Positions 26,467 to 38,439 of a stretch of 64,000 nt of DNA are shown here, piece after piece (the stretch's first letter is position 1; each line of letters starts with the position of its first letter). The notes under the pieces were generated by a model. The model saw only the letters and a list, made by a program, of their open reading frames with translations. It searched no databases and had not been told where the DNA came from. This stretch comes from Epiperipatus broadwayi (taxonomy: Eukaryota > Onychophora > Udeonychophora > Euonychophora > Peripatidae), in assembly GCA_028023455.1 (NCBI GenBank), contig JAQFVV010006255.1, forward strand, positions 6,430,501 through 6,494,500, in the 5' to 3' direction. A program made the position numbers and the translations under genes.

Positions 26467-27578
26467 ATGTATGTATTGAGACAAGTTATAGAAAGGACAA
26501 ATGAATATGAGTTGCCATTATGCTTTGGATTTGTAGATTATGAAAAGGCATTTGATTCTATAAACATTTCTTCAGTGATTAAAGCATTGGATCATCAAGG
26601 TATAAATCCAGAATATTGTCATATTTTAAAGAATATTTATAAAAATGCAACACCAACAATTAGAATTACATAATGATACTGGTAAAGTAAACATTGAAAA
26701 GGCTGTAAGACAGGGTGACTCCATATCTCCAAAACTTTTTACAGCAGTGCTGCAAGAAGTATTTTGTTAATTAAAGTGGGTAGTTAAAGGAGTGAAAGTA
26801 AATGAGGATTATTTAAGTCATTTAGATTTTGCAAATGATGTAGTTGTTTTTGTAAATAATGCTTTAGAGTTGCAGGAAATGTTGCAAGAGTTATCAGATG
26901 AAAGTAGGAAAGTAGGACTAAAGATAAATGTTAAAAAGAGTAAAGTAATGTTTAATTGATTTTCTCAAAATATGAAAATAAAGATTGATTATGATGAGTT
27001 AGAAGAAGTTAGATTATTAATGCAGATGGAAACATAAAGGATGAAATTAATCATAGAATTAAACTGATTGGAGTGTTTTTGGTAGAAATAACTTGATACT
27101 AAAAGGAAACATGCCTATGTGTTTGAAAAAGGTTTTTAATAAATGTGTTTTACTAGTTCTTACTTATGGATCTGAGACTTGGACACTTAATAGAAGAGCA
27201 ATACAGAGACTTCAGACCACTCAAAGAAGTATGGAGAGATGCATGTTGGAGTAACAAGAAAAGATCAAAAATGCAATATATGGGTAAGAGAACAAACAGG
27301 TGTTACTGATCTCATTGAAAAAAATTAAAAGACTGAAGTGGAGTTGGGCTGGACATATTGCTAGAAGAGATGATAATAGATGGACAATTGAAATCTTAAA
27401 CTGGATTACAAGAGATTGTAAAAAACCCAGCAAGAGACCACATGTGAGACGGATGGATGAAATAAGAAAGTGTGCAGGGGTGATGTGGAAAAGAGAAGCT
27501 AAAGATCAGAGACAGTTTGAACTTAGAGAGACCTTCATAGAGGACTGATAATGGTTGATAATGATGATGATGATAAAT
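26467..27578 (+). pseudogene. LINE reverse transcriptase, family A, 5-prime truncated
   Basis: The best LINE in the window. From 26467 the frame contains FGFVDYEKAFDSIN (motif A region), then RQGDSISPKLF after a frameshift near 26670. Then comes HLDFANDVVVF at about 26820-26850, followed by LQEMLQELSDESRKVGLKIN and KSKVMFN. The active-site box that is normally Y/F-A-D-D reads F-A-N-D at 26828-26839, so one catalytic aspartate is gone. LTYGSETWTL near 27165 and WAGHIARRDDNRWTIEIL at about 27346-27395 mark the C-terminus. The element ends with GAT repeats at about 27562-27578. It lacks the endonuclease end and has several stops and shifts. The type resembles arthropod-annotated endonuclease-reverse transcriptases. 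Confidence 0.88.
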
Positions 27579-27589
27579 AATTATATATA

Positions 27590-29215
27590 GTTTTTCAATC
27601 CGCAGAAGTACTTTCAGTTAATTCCTTAATCTTCCTCAACTGCCGATTGAAAGACTATATATAACAGTTAATTATCATTATATTTATTATTTTTATTATT
27701 ATAATAGTTTTTAATTAATTGACATTTTATTTGTATTATATATACACACATGGGTAATTTCTTTTATAAATTGATATTAAAGAATATAATTATTAATACT
27801 GATAAACTTATTTTATTTTACAATTAAAAGTAATTTTAAATTTGAAAGGATTTAACAAAACAATTTATTGTAAATCCCCTAAAAATGTCTATCAATTCAT
27901 TTTAAAAGCCTCATATATGAACTCTCCACGATTATTTTTTTATAAAAAAAAAAAAAAAGATGTGGAGAGGTAATAAAATAAAACTTTTATAAAATATTTT
28001 TATTAAAAACACGAACTATATTTTGAAAATTTAATTTTAAAGAGAAATGAATTATTTACAACATAATACATCTATACTCATGTGTTATCAATACCATTTT
28101 ATCTATGTTTACTGAAAGATAAATCTGCTTAACTTAGAGTTTCAAATACTGATGAGGACATATCCAGACCTGACACTGTTATAGACATTTAAACAGTTTA
28201 ATAATTTAGGGGATTTACTATTAAAAAATAAAATCATGTAATATATGAATATTGGGATTATATATTAGAATGAAATGTTTTATTAATTTGTATATGTTTA
28301 TGGAATTATAACTGAAATCTGTTATTTTTCTACTGCTGCTAAAAGAAACAATATATATATATTGGTTGTTTATTTTGAAATTTATTAAACTATCTTTTCA
28401 TTTTAAGTAATTTTTAAAAGGATATCTGATCACTTTTAAAAAGGATTTTTAAATAATATTTTAAGGGCATTATTCTGCAGCTTCCAGAAATAATGACTTT
28501 TTGCGTGATTTAACTTTCCCTTTTATATATATTATTCAAATTTTTCATAAAAAAAAAACTAATTACATTATAAATTATTTAACCATTCATAGTGTAACAA
28601 TACAATTGCATTATAATCAAAGAAAAAGAATTTTTAAAATATTTGTTTATAATGTCATTAATTTAAGATTATAAAAAAACTAATTTGTTAACAATATTAG
28701 ATAATTTAGTTGTTTTTTTTGTCAATTACCCCTCATATTTTCAAGAACGCAAAAAATGTTAATAATATAATAAAGTCGTGCCAAGTTTTTTTAAAATTAA
28801 TTGTATATTTATTAAATAATAAACTAGATCCTTTTTATTGACTTGGAAAAGTTTTTCTACAAAAAACAAAGTTTTTAAAAAATAATTAATTTTTATTTTA
28901 ATTTTTTTTTATTTTTTAAATTTAAATAAATATATAGCAATGTTCATTTTACAGAGATTTTTTGTTATAAGATCTCATAATTAAGATATCTCTAATATAA
29001 ATATCAAAATAGATTGTATTCAAGCAGCTTTTTTTCAATCGAAGTCATGGTTAGCTTTTAAAACGAGGAACACGTGTGGGTGGGTGTCTGTAGTGATACA
29101 AATATTTTCATAAATAAAATTATTCATGTAAAAAAAGATCTGTAGATTGACATTCTTGAATATTATTGTATCTATGCATAGTATAATTTCTTAAATAGCA
29201 CCACTCATTTCAAGC
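27590..29215. other. AT-rich DNA, no gene recognised
   Basis: Just after the LINE is a short inverted repeat: ATATATAGTTTTTCAATC near 27583 pairs with GATTGAAAGACTATATAT near 27645. The rest is A/T runs with no recognised gene. Confidence 0.5.
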
Positions 29216-29216
29216 C

Positions 29217-29440
29217 AAAGTAATCAAGGTTTGTCCATAAAATCCCTAAGATTAGGTGCAGTGCTCTCAGATCCAAGGCTCCTCACTGATGAAAGCCACA
29301 AGCTAGAAACTAGTCTGGAGATATTGGATGAGTATGCACTAGATAGGGATTTTATGCACAAATCTTCTTGCATCCATTGATTACTATGGCTTGCACTGGT
29401 GGTGCTACTGTATGGAGAGTTTTGCCTCTGTGTACAATTT
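29217..29440. mobile_element. Fold-back element family F2, half copy
   Basis: GTGCAGTGCTCTCAGATCCA to the end of the segment matches the reverse complement of spacer plus left arm of the full F2 copy at 57157-57474. It continues through the full right-hand arm (CATCCATTGATTACT, ACTGTATGGAGAGTTTTGC). The opposite arm is reduced to TCCATAAAATCCCTA at the left. It is clearly more diverged than the two arms of the 57 kb copy are from each other, so it is probably older. Confidence 0.78.
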
Positions 29441-29739
29441 CGTATCTATATTTTAATAACTATTCAATTATGTTTTTAAAAGCAGTAGTGATAAGATTTT
29501 TTAAAAACTTGTTTTTTTTTTTTGAAGAGGTATACAAATGTGTTAGCCGATAAAAAATATCAAATAAAAGCCGAAAAAAACATTTGATATTATATACACA
29601 CATGCATATAGCAGCCACTCATAAATGAGTATGGTCATTTAAACTTAAATTTAAATTTAAAGGAAAGAAAAAAATTGCTCTAAAAATGAGTTTTGCCTTA
29701 CTATATAAATTAAGCTGTGAAATAGAAATACATCCATAT

Positions 29740-30800
29740 ATGGAAAGAACCTGCTGATCCAATTTCAGATAGATATTTCATGATGTTATCTTTTAATTTC
29801 TTTAGCAAAAAACTTTTTCTTTCTGAAATATTTCAACATCATGTGTAATTGTCACACTCCAATGTATTCTGTTTTTCACTATATCTTCCCAATGGAAATA
29901 ATCGATGTAGCACTTTTTTAAAAACATCTTTCATAATGCAGACAGGATCTATCTCTTCTGTGAAAACCATGTTTAGGTTCACCATAAAGCACCCTTTTAA
30001 AAAGTCCTGCATTGTTCATTTTTACATTTTCTATCCAGTATAGGTGTGATTTTACAATAATGGACTCTATAATGTTACACCCAGCAAGTTGAAGAGCATA
30101 TTGTTGGTTTTATAATTTTGTCATTATATTTTAAAAATTTTAGAAAATATATTTAAATAAAACTTTTCTAATGACTTTGCATTATGTCATTCCTTTGATA
30201 TAATAATTAAAATAAAATAGCAACTCTGTATACATCTAACTTAATTGCAGTATTTATTTCCCTGTGATGAAATTCCCTTTTAATTTGTTAAAAGTAGAAG
30301 CAGCATATTGGAATCTGTGTTATATGTCAACATCTTGGTTCACTTTCTTCGTATAAAACCTTCAATATATTTATATTAATTCACATTCTCAAATTGGTAA
30401 CCATCCAAGCTAAACATTGCTAAGGACTTATTTTTTATTTTTTGAACATTGATTATTAAACTAACTCTTTAAATATTGCATTCAAGATATTATATGCATT
30501 CTATAAATATTTTTTTGAACTGGAAAAAATAGCACAATCATCAGCATACTACAAATCCAGAAGCTAAATAGTGGAAGTTTTATTTTTAATCAATTCAAAT
30601 TAAAATTCAACTACCAAACCTATATGTCTTGATTCCAGATTTGTTAAGCTGCTTATAAACAATTCCAAAAACTACTGTTATAAAAATTGTAAACAATGTT
30701 GAAGTGAGCACAAATCTTTGTTATAGCACCAATTTTTACTTAAAATATTTCAAAATTTCCACTTACATATATACAACATTTGAATTAGATATTGTACGAT
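29740..30800 (-). pseudogene. LINE reverse transcriptase and C-terminus, family B
   Basis: Read on the minus strand from about 30730 downward. A segment resembles the LKNGIDIxYRxGxxLFNL region. Then LDL, a stop, and YADDCAIF lie at about 30553-30520, retaining the catalytic Y-A-D-D. Near 30000-29950 the C-terminal part reads NAGLFKRVLYGEPKHG, comparable to the LLYGELxxG block near the end of many non-LTR polymerases. Stops, shifts and A/T indels show decay. Same family as 19020-20460, but its C-terminal region differs from family A. Its N-terminal endonuclease is not seen. Confidence 0.68.
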
Positions 30801-30918
30801 TTTAAGTAATGATTTTCTCAGCTTTATTTTAATAAAAAACATGTACTATTTATATATTCATCCTAGAGATTATCTTATAACAAAATTTTAAACATTGTAG
30901 CTCTAAATATGAGACTAT

Positions 30919-30950
30919 GAAATATATATATGTGTGTGTGTGTGTGTGTT
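30919..30950. repeat. (AT)n(GT)n microsatellite
   Basis: ATATATAT followed by about ten GT units. No associated gene. Confidence 0.9.
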
Positions 30951-31127
30951 AAATAAATTTTCTCAAAATCAGGTTAAGCTAAGCTAAACAGACAACAGAG
31001 TATTAAAGTCAAATATGAACACTTGGTCACCAATGATAATAATAATTGCTTCCACTTTTTCAACATATTTAAATATTTTAATGGCAAAGTATTACCAAAA
31101 CAATAAGATATATCATTATACTATAAT

Positions 31128-31181
31128 GTAGCTCTCGATAAAGCAGAAGACTATAGGACTCAAGGTCCATGGATCCAGCTC
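31128..31181 (+). repeat. Possible tRNA-like SINE fragment
   Basis: The segment TGTAGCTCTCGATAAAGCAG then ACTATAGGACTCAAGGTCCA resembles a tRNA with a D-arm-like TAGCTC...AGC. It has a weak B box at GGTCCATGGATCC. The surrounding bases show no clear tail or target duplication, so this is a tentative call. Confidence 0.35.
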
Positions 31182-31189
31182 AATGCTTT

Positions 31190-32755
31190 TGCTTTCACTC
31201 AAAACTCCATTTGAATTTTATATGAACTTTCTAGCAATTTACCTTACTTTTAACAGGGAATTTTAACATACCATAATAAGTAATACAAATTTATATAGTT
31301 TAGTTTTATCATCATAAATCAATATTTTGTAAAACTCCTGCAAAATTTTCATTTATGTTGGTGACTTACAGTAAAAACATTATTTGATCATAGCAACCTA
31401 TTGATCTGTAGCTAAATCTATTTAAGTTTAAAAAAAAAGAAAACTATTTTCTAAAGAATATTAATGATACAGTCATAGACAGTAATATATTAATTCTGAT
31501 TAACATTTATCTGTCTATTTTACATCTTAGTCATTTATTAGTTATGCAAAATTCTTTTTATATTATTTTCCCCTAGACATTTAATACAATGATATATTGT
31601 TGTACTTAAAAACTAATGATTCCAAGATCAATTTTCAACAAAAAAAATATTTAAAAAATTTCGGAGTGAATAATTAAATAAAATGATTGAGCTCAAATTA
31701 CCATTTCAATGTGTGATTGTCATATTCTGAGATCATGTTTTTTTTTCTTTGTATCATTACTATGTTTGACATTTTCTTCTGATCTTTTTAATGTTTGTCA
31801 CTTCACTTCCTGTATGTATAGATAATAAAATGAAAAATGTCAAAAGTTACCCTGGCCACCATATATAAATATATAAATTATTAGCTACATTTAGGACATT
31901 ACACGTAAACACCTAGTTTAATTTAGCCCATATTGACAAGGCAACTTAACTGGAGTATTTAGATGTAGTATGCTGTTAGGTATATATATATGTGGGTATC
32001 TATTTATGTTTGTTTTCTACTTAAAGGCATACAGAGATACCTAAATTACTTAAACCAAAATCTTCACTGATTATCATCACTGAAAGTTTTTCATTTATTC
32101 TATTATTCATTTAGAGTAAATCATAAACTTAATGAACTTTTAGTTTTATCACATAGGCTTTCCAAATATCTAATTATTGCAATTACATATTCTATAATAG
32201 CATGCTCAAACTTCAAATAGTTTATAAGCTGTTAGATTGTTTTTCAACTTCATACATAAATGTATTGAAAAGTTTTTGATTTTTGTTGTGCAACACCAGG
32301 ATTTATATTTTCTATCTTCTCAACATTTATTTTTTTCATTTCTCCCACATTTTTCACTTACACAAATGTAAATCTTAATAGAAGTTGCTCAAGATTTATA
32401 TAAAGTAATTTTAAATAAAAACTTTTTAAAATTTAATTTTTTATTTTCATTTTGCATCAACAAGTAAAAAAAAAAAAATTAATTTGTGATAATCTACTTT
32501 TGGATATTTTAAAGTCACTAGATATAATTATTGTTTTTTTTGAACAAAAACTTAATAATACTAATACTATTAATAAAATACAATAAAAAATAGAATAAAA
32601 TTTTAAAGTATAGGTAATGAAGCAGTAAATTAAAATTATATTACATTTAAATTATTCTATTTTTTTTTTTTAATTTTTAAACACATACTACTACTTATAA
32701 AAATTTAATTTTGTAATAGCTTTTGTGAAGAATGTATCACTGATATATATATATA
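31190..32755. other. AT-rich DNA, no gene recognised
   Basis: A/T runs and frequent stops. TA/TG tract near 31979-31993. No repeat family identified. Confidence 0.5.
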
Positions 32756-32759
32756 CTGA

Positions 32760-32875
32760 ATTAAATATTTTCCATGGATTATTATTCTAATAAAGAACAG
32801 AAATAAGATTTTATCCATGTAAACAGGGATAACCTTTGCCTTTGATATTTTCAGAAAACTATCAATTATTACTAA
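32760..32875 (+). repeat. Dispersed repeat family R, copy 1
   Basis: ATTATTCTAATAAAGAACAG through AACAGGGATAACCTTTGCCT to AGAAAACTATC matches the reverse complement of 51108-51215 over about 110 bases. The 51 kb copy extends further, into a segment also present at 47712-47780. No coding potential seen. Confidence 0.7.
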
Positions 32876-33233
32876 TTGACAATCTCTCTGATGTTAAATA
32901 AATTTTCTGCATTATCTATAATAGCTCAATATTCTACCAACTCAATAGTCTTTGCTTGCATCATTTTTATGCATTATGGACTGATTTCATCCATTTTCAA
33001 TATGTTATAGAAGACAGATACTTACTGCATTGATTACTATAATGATCACCCTTTCATAATTATATATATATTCTCAGTGATGAAAGTTTATTCATAAAAA
33101 AAAAAAACAGATACAAATACAGTTAAAAAAAGGATTACAAGGGAGTGATTATATGGTAAATTTTTTTATTATCAAATATACTACTAATTGTCAATTTCAC
33201 AGCAAGGATTTTCTATTTTTTAAAAAGGTTTCT

Positions 33234-33362
33234 CACAAACTTGTTTTCATGTGTCATAGCATCAGTTGGGACATGAACCTACAAACGTCTGCAACCAACT
33301 ACTTGCTTGCAAGGCGGTTGTGATGACCTCTCGGCTAACAACGCTTGACACAAACTTGTTTT
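33234..33362 (-). mobile_element. tRNA-derived SINE copy 3 with 14-bp target duplication
   Basis: The SINE body, about 101 bp (33248-33348), lies between two perfect copies of CACAAACTTGTTTT at 33234-33247 and 33349-33362. This is the signature of LINE-assisted insertion. On the minus strand the body shares TGTCAAGCGTTG and the GCATAGCATGA-type ending with copies at 3851, 6463 and 55289. Both the A- and B-box-like motifs are more decayed here, so it is unlikely to be transcribable now. Confidence 0.88.
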
Positions 33363-33364
33363 TA

Positions 33365-34495
33365 TCAATAATAATGACATTTTTTTCTAATCCATTATCT
33401 TTATTTTTGCTTTATGTCCAATCTACTGCTCAAAAACTGTGTTAAATTGTACAGTTTATTTAGTTAAATGAATTCAGTATTATTAAGTCTTTCTTAATGT
33501 TACATTATTACTTCTCTATTTCTCAGAGTTCTTATTTATAGAAAAATGTTCAAAGTGTTTTTATTACTCTGTAAATAACGCTACTGCAATAAGTGTAGCA
33601 TTAGCATGTAATACCTATTATTATAGAATAAGGGGGTGTAAGCCTTCTCCCCCAAATAATCTAATAGTAGCTAACCAAAATAGTAATCTGAATCCGAAAA
33701 TAGCCTGTAAACAAGGAAGTCCTAAAATAATCAGATTAATCAAATGAGTTATAATCTGTTTTGCTAAAAAAAAAAAAAACGTTATTAAAATATAATATGA
33801 ACATTACCATTGGTAAGAAGAGACAATTTATGTCTACCCTAAATCTTATTTTTTATTTGAAATTAGGTACAGATTAAATCATCTGTAAACAAATTAAATG
33901 ATTTATAGAATATTAGTATTCCATTGTCACATTAGTTTAAGAATGCAGTATTATGAATAAACTTATTTATTGAAAAAAGCATTTGAAAATTACTAAAGTA
34001 ACGTAATAAATTCTGTGAATAGCGCACAAATAAAGATTTAATTGAACTTCGTGCTCTTGGATTATTTATTTAACATTTGAAATAGAAACTTAGCCATCCA
34101 CAAAAAAAAAAAAAAAAGGGTAAGCAAACTATTTATTTTTCTTTTCAAATTTTGTTAAATAAAGAATATAGTATCAATCATTGTAAATCATTCATGTAAA
34201 TAGCATTCATCCATAGTTTAATAAATTCATTCTAAAGATGTCAGTTTTAAGTTTTGTAGATTATTTTATACTTCAGTTAGCTCAGGGTAGTGAAAAAATT
34301 TAATGTAATTTTTAATATTGCTTATTCTTTCTTGTTTTATTTTGTTTACGCAATATACGTATTGAAATATGGAAGATTATGAATCATTAACCATGTAATG
34401 ACTTTTTTTAGATTCAGTTAGAAATCAATTGTAGTGATTAGATCGAACAGGCTGATCTTCAGCGACTACAGATAGAAAGAAATGAATTCAAAAAC
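33365..34495. other. AT-rich DNA, no gene recognised
   Basis: Mostly A/T. The stretch 33560-33740 is less biased and includes AAGGGGGTGTAAGCCTTCTC, but no motif or family is recognised. Confidence 0.5.
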
Positions 34496-34497
34496 CA

Positions 34498-34650
34498 AAC
34501 TAATGAATCCTGGTTCAGCACGAAATAAGTATTTTGGTGATTATTTATCTTTTCTACATACATATGTATGGTCATGTGTATCAGTGGTATGAGATAGTGT
34601 GGATAGTTAAGGGTGCTTGAAAGTCTGAGTTCAAATCCCCCATATTTATC
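34498..34650 (+). mobile_element. Fold-back element family F1, right arm only
   Basis: Matches the F1 right arm. The sequence runs from AATCCTGGTTCAGCACGAAA through GGTGATTATTTATCTTTTCT and TCATGTGTATCAGTGGTATG to GAGTTCAAATCCCCC. The left arm and most of the interior are absent, so no hairpin forms here. The end gives the clearest B-box-like motif of the family, GAGTTCAAATCCC. Confidence 0.8.
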
Positions 34651-34999
34651 ATATTAGAAATAAAATAGCTAATAAATTAAGTAGACCAATCACAATTAAA
34701 AAACCTTATTGGGAATGCCTGCAATTTCCATATTTATAGAGTACATTTCTAGAATAATGATCACCATACCATCATACATAATCAAACATTTGTATATTGA
34801 TAAATAAAATGGAATGTGAGGTGGCACCTTGGCAAATAAGCACTGAGAATATTACTCAGCTGAGTTATCTGCTACTGATTTCTTCACCTGACTAAATATG
34901 CAATTGTGCCAAATCTTATGAACTTGAATAAACTTGTAATGTTAGAATTTAGCAAGAATAAACTGAAATTTTTATGTATATAAATCTTGTTATTATTGA

Positions 35000-35480
35000 T
35001 TTTAAAAAATATGCCTGATAATGATCATGGGTGTTTTTTTAATAACCTTGACTACTTTTTAAAGCTGCTTTAAAATAGTCAGATTTTCTATACCATGCCC
35101 TTCATTTTTTTTTTAAAATATAACTCAAACTTGCCTAGTATCACTGACTATATATGATGATGAATCTATACTCACCACAAATGAGTTTCTAATATATTTT
35201 CATACTCTACAGATGCTTTCGAATTATTCAAATATTTTTTTAATAATAAGCAGTTTATTTCCTACTGTATTTAATTCAAATACTGCCCATACTGTCTTTT
35301 AGTCCATGCTATCAAAAGTTTTCTGAAAATTAGTAAAGTACTTACAATTTTTTTTCCCTCTTTCTCCTTGCTATATCTGTAACAATATAGAAAATTAATT
35401 GTAAATTTATGAAGCTATTATCTTTTTTTAATCCAGCTTGTTCATTTACAAAATACATTAGAACTTTGCTTATTAGTTTA
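35000..35480 (-). pseudogene. LINE reverse transcriptase fragment
   Basis: On the minus strand, from about 35450 downward, NEQAGLKKDN fits the early E-x-Q-A-G-F-R-K-G block. About 95 bases on (near 35335-35305) NFQKTFDSMD fits motif A, F-x-K-A-F-D-S. The order and spacing fit a non-LTR RT. The stretch below about 35300 shows no intact Y-A-D-D box. Family relationship to A or B is not resolved by eye. Confidence 0.62.
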
Positions 35481-35499
35481 TATTGATATCCATACTTAT

Positions 35500-36330
35500 C
35501 CATCTATATTGACAGCCTTCTTTGACTCATTTATTGTACTTTAATCTATACAAAAATAAGAAAAACATAGACTTTCCCAATTAAACAAGTTATATGTCTA
35601 AATGTGCTAAAACGCAGGCAATGATGAAGCTAAGTAGAAATTGTAGTATTAATTGGCTGAGCCATTTCAAGAAGTTTAATCTTCTCATAATCATAGCAAG
35701 TAGGGTTGTGCAAGCATAATAGAAAATGTATGTGACAAATATTTAAATATATACAAATTGGATTAGAGAGTCCACTTTTTGGAGAGAGAGAAAAGCATGC
35801 TTACTTCTGGTTTATAATGAAAATGTTGTTAGCTATAAGCCATACTTCTTTGATTTTATGTTTAGGGTCATGGCATTCTATGCCTGTGAGGGAAGCATTC
35901 AAATATATGACTGGTGGATCTTTGCTGTTCTAATAAGATGGAATTATATTTGGTTTTATTCAGAACTTATTTGTATAATTAGCAGTGCTGGGAGACATAA
36001 GTGGAAAGAGATGTGCAGGATTAACCATAATATATGGCATTGCAGCTGGTTTGGAAGCATGATATCTGTACACTGTGTAAGGAATCTGATCATATGGTAT
36101 ATGATCTTTTGAATTGTTAATATATTGATTGAAGGGGAGGGTATGAAAACTTAGCTTGAAAGAATGAGAGATGGTTGTAATAAAGTTTTTAGTGAGGGAA
36201 TGGATGTGTGGAAGAGAAAGCTATGATCTGTCATCCTTGGGAGGGTTATACAGTATGTTCTGAGATTTTTGGAGTTGTCTATTTTTCAGCATTTTACCTT
36301 TCTATACCTGTTTTAATATTTTTGCATATT
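35500..36330. other. Less AT-rich stretch of unknown nature
   Basis: This block contains GGTCATGGCATTCTATGCCT, GTGCTGGGAGACATAAGTGG and similar G-rich plus-strand pieces. An 84-codon frame at 35858-36112 is rich in W, I and C, with no motif I recognise. It looks like a decayed mobile-element segment rather than a host gene. Confidence 0.4.
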
Positions 36331-36334
36331 TTTC

Positions 36335-36400
36335 TTTCTTATTTTTTTTAGTTCTCCATGATTCTTATCCATATAAAGCTACAGTTTAAATGAAACCATA
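36335..36400 (-). pseudogene. Possible LINE C-terminal scrap
   Basis: On the minus strand the segment reads TVALYG, stop, ESWRT, which fits the xLYGSETW box near the end of LINE proteins. It lies upstream, on the minus strand, of the RT fragment at 35000-35480. That is the wrong order for one element, so it belongs to a separate insertion or is chance. Confidence 0.3.
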
Positions 36401-37440
36401 CTTTTTCTTAGTATAATAAAACATTTAATTATTATAGTTAATACAGCATGTCATTTATTATGATATGATATATAAACCCTATATATGATTAGTGCAATTA
36501 ATGTATTTAAATTAATTTATATCTATGCATATTTGTCAACAGATTAAAAAAAAATAAAAAACTCTAATCTCCATATGTACACTTTATATTCATATGTAAC
36601 TTAGTAACCATAAATAATACATAAATAGATTATTTAGAAATAAATATTTTAAGATTAAAAAAAGCTCTATATTACACTGAGGACAGTAATAAAATGTTAT
36701 CGAAAGAAGTTTTTTTGTATTTAAAGTAATAAATATGTCATTGTTAAATAACTTTTTTAGATATTATTTATTTATATGCAAAAAACAATAACAATATAAA
36801 GATTATATGCTTGTTTCTCATTTATGAAATATTTTAGAAAGCAATTAAACTCTATTACAAATCGAATATATTTTCTGTTCTATGAAATTAAAAAAAACGA
36901 ATCATTATTTTTACTTCCCCAATCATAATAAATGAAGATTATAAAAATAAATTATGTAATGCATCTGAAAATCAATCTTAAACTATTGTATTCTTATTAT
37001 ATAGAACACTTATTATAAACTGTTTTTTGTATATCTAAATTTCAATTAAAATTGATTGTGAAATATCATATTTAATCTATTTCAATTTTTTAAATTAAAA
37101 AAGTGACTATATTTTTTAATTACTATATTGATGAACGTTATAAAAATATTCTGAAGCCATTAAACCTATGAATTGTTGCAAAAAAGATCTTCACATTTCC
37201 TATTTCAACCAATACTATTCACATGACAAAGTAAATTTTTATAAAATGTTAAACATATTCATATGATTGTGACAACTATTCTTTTAGTATTAAACATTTT
37301 ATAATAGTTTGGCTTTTAATCTCTTCTAATTTTTGAGGGATTTCTTTATTACTCTCACATAATTTTTGTGTAATTAAATATATATAAAAATTAATAAAAC
37401 AAGTCATAAATTTCGAACTTGCTTTTAAGCTTGCATTTAA
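36400..37440. other. AT-rich DNA, no gene recognised
   Basis: A/T runs and frequent stops, no recognised repeat. Confidence 0.5.
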
Positions 37441-37441
37441 A

Positions 37442-37652
37442 TGATCACTAGATGAAGCTTATCAATAACTCTAAACAAGCTTTATTTTTATAAGTGCCGA
37501 AAGAGAAAGAATTCAAAATCTCTATGGAAACAATAAGCTCGAAACCAATGGTCTGAAGGTAGGGATGATAGAGATTTTGAATTCTTTCTTTTTCGGCACT
37601 TATAAAAATAAAGCTTGTTTAGAGCTATTGGTAAGCAACAGCTAGTGATCAC
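37442..37652. mobile_element. Hairpin element, about 83-bp arms
   Basis: Bases 37460-37524 pair with 37569-37633 with about three mismatches in 65. After a short indel the pairing continues outward through GATCACTAG and CTAGTGATC to about 37442 and 37652. The 44-base loop includes CTCGAAACCAATGGTCTGAA. The 113-codon minus-strand frame at 37488-37829 runs through this arm and the adjacent dinucleotide run and is not a gene. Confidence 0.87.
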
Positions 37653-37655
37653 ATG

Positions 37656-37694
<39 letters not shown>
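37656..37694. repeat. (AC)n(AT)n microsatellite
   Basis: CA units followed by TA units, directly after the right arm of the hairpin at 37442-37652. Confidence 0.9.
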
Positions 37695-38439
37695 TAGGAA
37701 TATGAAATTCAATTGGAAAAATGTGTCATTACTTGTTTTATTAGAAAACATATACAAATGCTCTGAAAAAGTTGAAATATAATTTTTTGATATTTTCCAG
37801 ATAATTTTAAATATTCCAAACAAGTACAAAATTGAATTTTACATAGCTAGTAGAATATTCTAACATGGATGAGGTGTGTGATCAAGCATAGATACTGACC
37901 TTCCAAGTGGGCCATTTGGCCTACACATTCTTTTCATTATACATACTTCTAATTATTTTTCATTTAATGTAAAACATTAGTGGAAGTGATGGTAAGGAAA
38001 AAACAACTTGATATTTTTTATGACTTTATGATCTTATCCAAATCATAACTACAGATATGTGTAAGTTTCAAAAATCTTAAATGCATCCCTAGTTTGAATG
38101 TCTATATTATTAAGTTCTCTGCATAATGGCAGGTTCTGAAATTAAGTCATAAGTTGTTTTTTAATTAATGTTTACAATTTTTCATTTATCTACTGATCCA
38201 ATAAATTCAATTAGATTTCATAGAATATATTTATTAAAGCTAACTAAATCTATTCAGTCTTGTCATGAAATCATTAAAAACTAATCTCTTTTATGTTTCA
38301 ATTGGCATAAAATTTTAATTATTGTATGTAATAGATCTTGCAATTTTTTAAAAGGAGAAATAAGCAGTAAAAATATATAATCAAATATTTACTAGTTTTT
38401 TCCAAGACAGATAGCACTGTGTATGATTATTGCTTTTCT

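Noticed and set aside
37488-37829. 113-codon minus-strand frame
   Set aside because: It runs through the hairpin right arm and an AC/AT microsatellite (a VCVCVCV run), so it is a by-product.
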